NCBI RefSeq assembly: GCF_014138285.1
Contig: NZ_JACGXN010000008.1
Coordinates: forward strand, 1 to 64,000
DNA length: 64,000 bases
From: Phyllobacterium myrsinacearum
Lineage (GTDB): Bacteria; Pseudomonadota; Alphaproteobacteria; Rhizobiales; Rhizobiaceae
Direction of reading: 5' to 3'
Shown here: in pieces, positions 63,119 through 64,000 of the stretch
How positions within the stretch are numbered: position 1 is the stretch's first letter
Layout: each line of letters starts with the position of its first letter
Made by a program: the position numbers and the translations under genes
The notes under the pieces: generated by a model
The model's database searches: none
Seen by the model: the letters and a program-made list of their open reading frames with translations, nothing else
Told to the model about the DNA's origin: nothing

Positions 63119-64000
63119 ATGCGCTACAGGGTTTTCGGCAGCCACACCGGGCTGCAAGTGTCGGAGCTTTCGCTTGGCACGGGCAATTTCGGCACCGGCT
63201 GGGGGTATGGCTCGACACGGGACGTGGCCAAGCAGGTGTTTGACGGCTATGCGGAAGCCGGCGGCAATTTCATCGACACGGCGGACGTTTATCAGTTTGG
63301 CGAGGCCGAAACGCTCCTGAGCGAGTTCATCGCCCCTAAACGGGATAATCTCGTCATCGCAACAAAGTACACACAGGGCTCCACGGCCAATCCCACGGTG
63401 CAGGGTGTCGGCAACAGCCGCAAATCCATGATCCAGTCGGTCGAGGCCAGCCTCAAGCGCCTGAAGACCGACCGGATAGACCTGTTATGGGCTCACATTG
63501 CCGATAGCGTGACGCCGGTCGAGGAGATCATGCGCGGCTTCGAAGACCTGACCCGCTCCGGCAAGATTATCTATGCGGGCTTTTCGAACTTCGCCGCATG
63601 GCGCATCGCCAGCGCGGCAACTCTTGCAGCATTGCGCGGCTGGACCCCGGTGGTCGGATTGCAGACGGAATACAGCCTCGTGGAGCGGAGCGCCGACCGC
63701 GATCTTCTACCGATGGCACAGGCGTTCGGACTGGGTACAGTCGGCTGGTCACCGCTTGGCGGCGGGCTGCTGACCGGCAAATACCGCAAGGGTGAAGCCG
63801 GGCGCGCAACCGGTCTTGGCGCGGTGATCCAGTATGAGGACACCGCCCAGCGCACGTCGATTGTCGACACCGTTCTGGCAATCGCCGCGGAAACAGGCGC
63901 ATCGCCGGGTCAGGTCGGCATTGCCTGGGTGGCCTCGAAGGGCGTACTCCCAATTATCGGCCCGAAAAACCTTGACCAGCTGAAGGACAATCTCGAAGCG
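63119..64000 (+). CDS. Aldo/keto reductase, C-terminus beyond window
   Basis: The first 294 codons of an NAD(P)H-dependent aldo/keto reductase run off the right edge. It starts MRYRVFGSHTGLQVSELSLG. Catalytic Asp/Tyr are in NFIDTADVYQFGEAET, Lys in VIATKYTQGS and His in LLWAHIADSVTP. The nucleotide-binding end SPLGGGLLTGKYRKG and PIIGPKNLDQL is visible. GGGAG lies six bases before the start. It is controlled by the divergent TetR gene, judging from the two dyads. The substrate is unknown. Confidence 0.92.
   Translation, partial: MRYRVFGSHTGLQVSELSLGTGNFGTGWGYGSTRDVAKQVFDGYAEAGGNFIDTADVYQFGEAETLLSEFIAPKRDNLVIATKYTQGSTANPTVQGVGNSRKSMIQSVEASLKRLKTDRIDLLWAHIADSVTPVEEIMRGFEDLTRSGKIIYAGFSNFAAWRIASAATLAALRGWTPVVGLQTEYSLVERSADRDLLPMAQAFGLGTVGWSPLGGGLLTGKYRKGEAGRATGLGAVIQYEDTAQRTSIVDTVLAIAAETGASPGQVGIAWVASKGVLPIIGPKNLDQLKDNLEA

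Overview
The window looks like a chromosomal segment of an alphaproteobacterium of the order Hyphomicrobiales (Rhizobiales), close to the Brucella/Ochrobactrum/Phyllobacterium group. This rests on recognisable proteins: a BP26 (Omp28) homologue, an LsrB/VtlR-type LysR regulator next to trxB, an LpcC/WadC-type core mannosyltransferase next to greA, a long UvrB, and rhizobial-style RpoD and DnaG. Genus is not resolved from sequence alone. There are no rRNA or tRNA genes, no CRISPR array, no insertion sequence and no prophage. Almost every stretch is coding, with the right-strand gene usually obvious from codon use and ribosome sites.

Layout. 1-6.3 kb: a partial oxidoreductase, a HAD phosphatase, BP26, a small exported protein, a YcgN-type cysteine-cluster protein, a very long repeat-rich OmpA-domain protein, a YqhA membrane protein and a DUF6500-like protein. 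6.5-13 kb: rpoD and dnaG on the minus strand (a CtrA-like TTAA-N7-TTAA site lies between them), then a Na/Pi cotransporter. 13-22 kb: repeat elements, a TetR/MFS divergent pair with clear operators, then a six-gene minus-strand operon (flavin monooxygenase, ABC ATPase, binding protein, two permeases, nitroreductase) that resembles organosulfur import and oxidation, then yqeY. 22-34 kb: carA and carB, separated by an aldo/keto reductase, a DUF1348-TetR pair, a TetA-like MFS pump, an Lrp/racemase divergent pair and YpfJ; carB has a terminator-shaped hairpin in its leader. 34-42.5 kb: DUF1801/ArsR, an NmrA-like protein behind a SoxR-type promoter, an ABC exporter with a ruined ATPase, cspA, a dehydrogenase/LysR divergent pair, GST and an aspartate aminotransferase. 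42.5-50.5 kb: msrP, a candidate small RNA, lsrB, trxB, trkH, lrp, two LPS glycosyltransferases and greA. 50.7-64 kb: a periplasmic sugar dehydrogenase, EamA, extensin-like, LtrA, VOC, thioesterase, enolase-superfamily, DUF900 lipoprotein, SemiSWEET, uvrB, a repeat, and a TetR/aldo-keto reductase divergent pair cut by the window end.

Themes. Redox defence is over-represented: trxB with its LsrB regulator, msrP, GST, a SoxR-box gene and a nitroreductase. Four local-regulator pairs (13.6-15.5, 24.9-25.9, 27.6-28.9 and 62.4-64 kb) carry visible or likely autoregulatory sites. The strongest leads for something not routinely annotated are the minus-strand small RNA at 43627-43747 (a CCUCCUCCC loop on a 13-bp stem, a promoter and a terminator), the ABC exporter at 35920-37704 whose Walker A, Q-loop, signature and H-loop are all altered, and the hairpin with a U-tract just upstream of carB.
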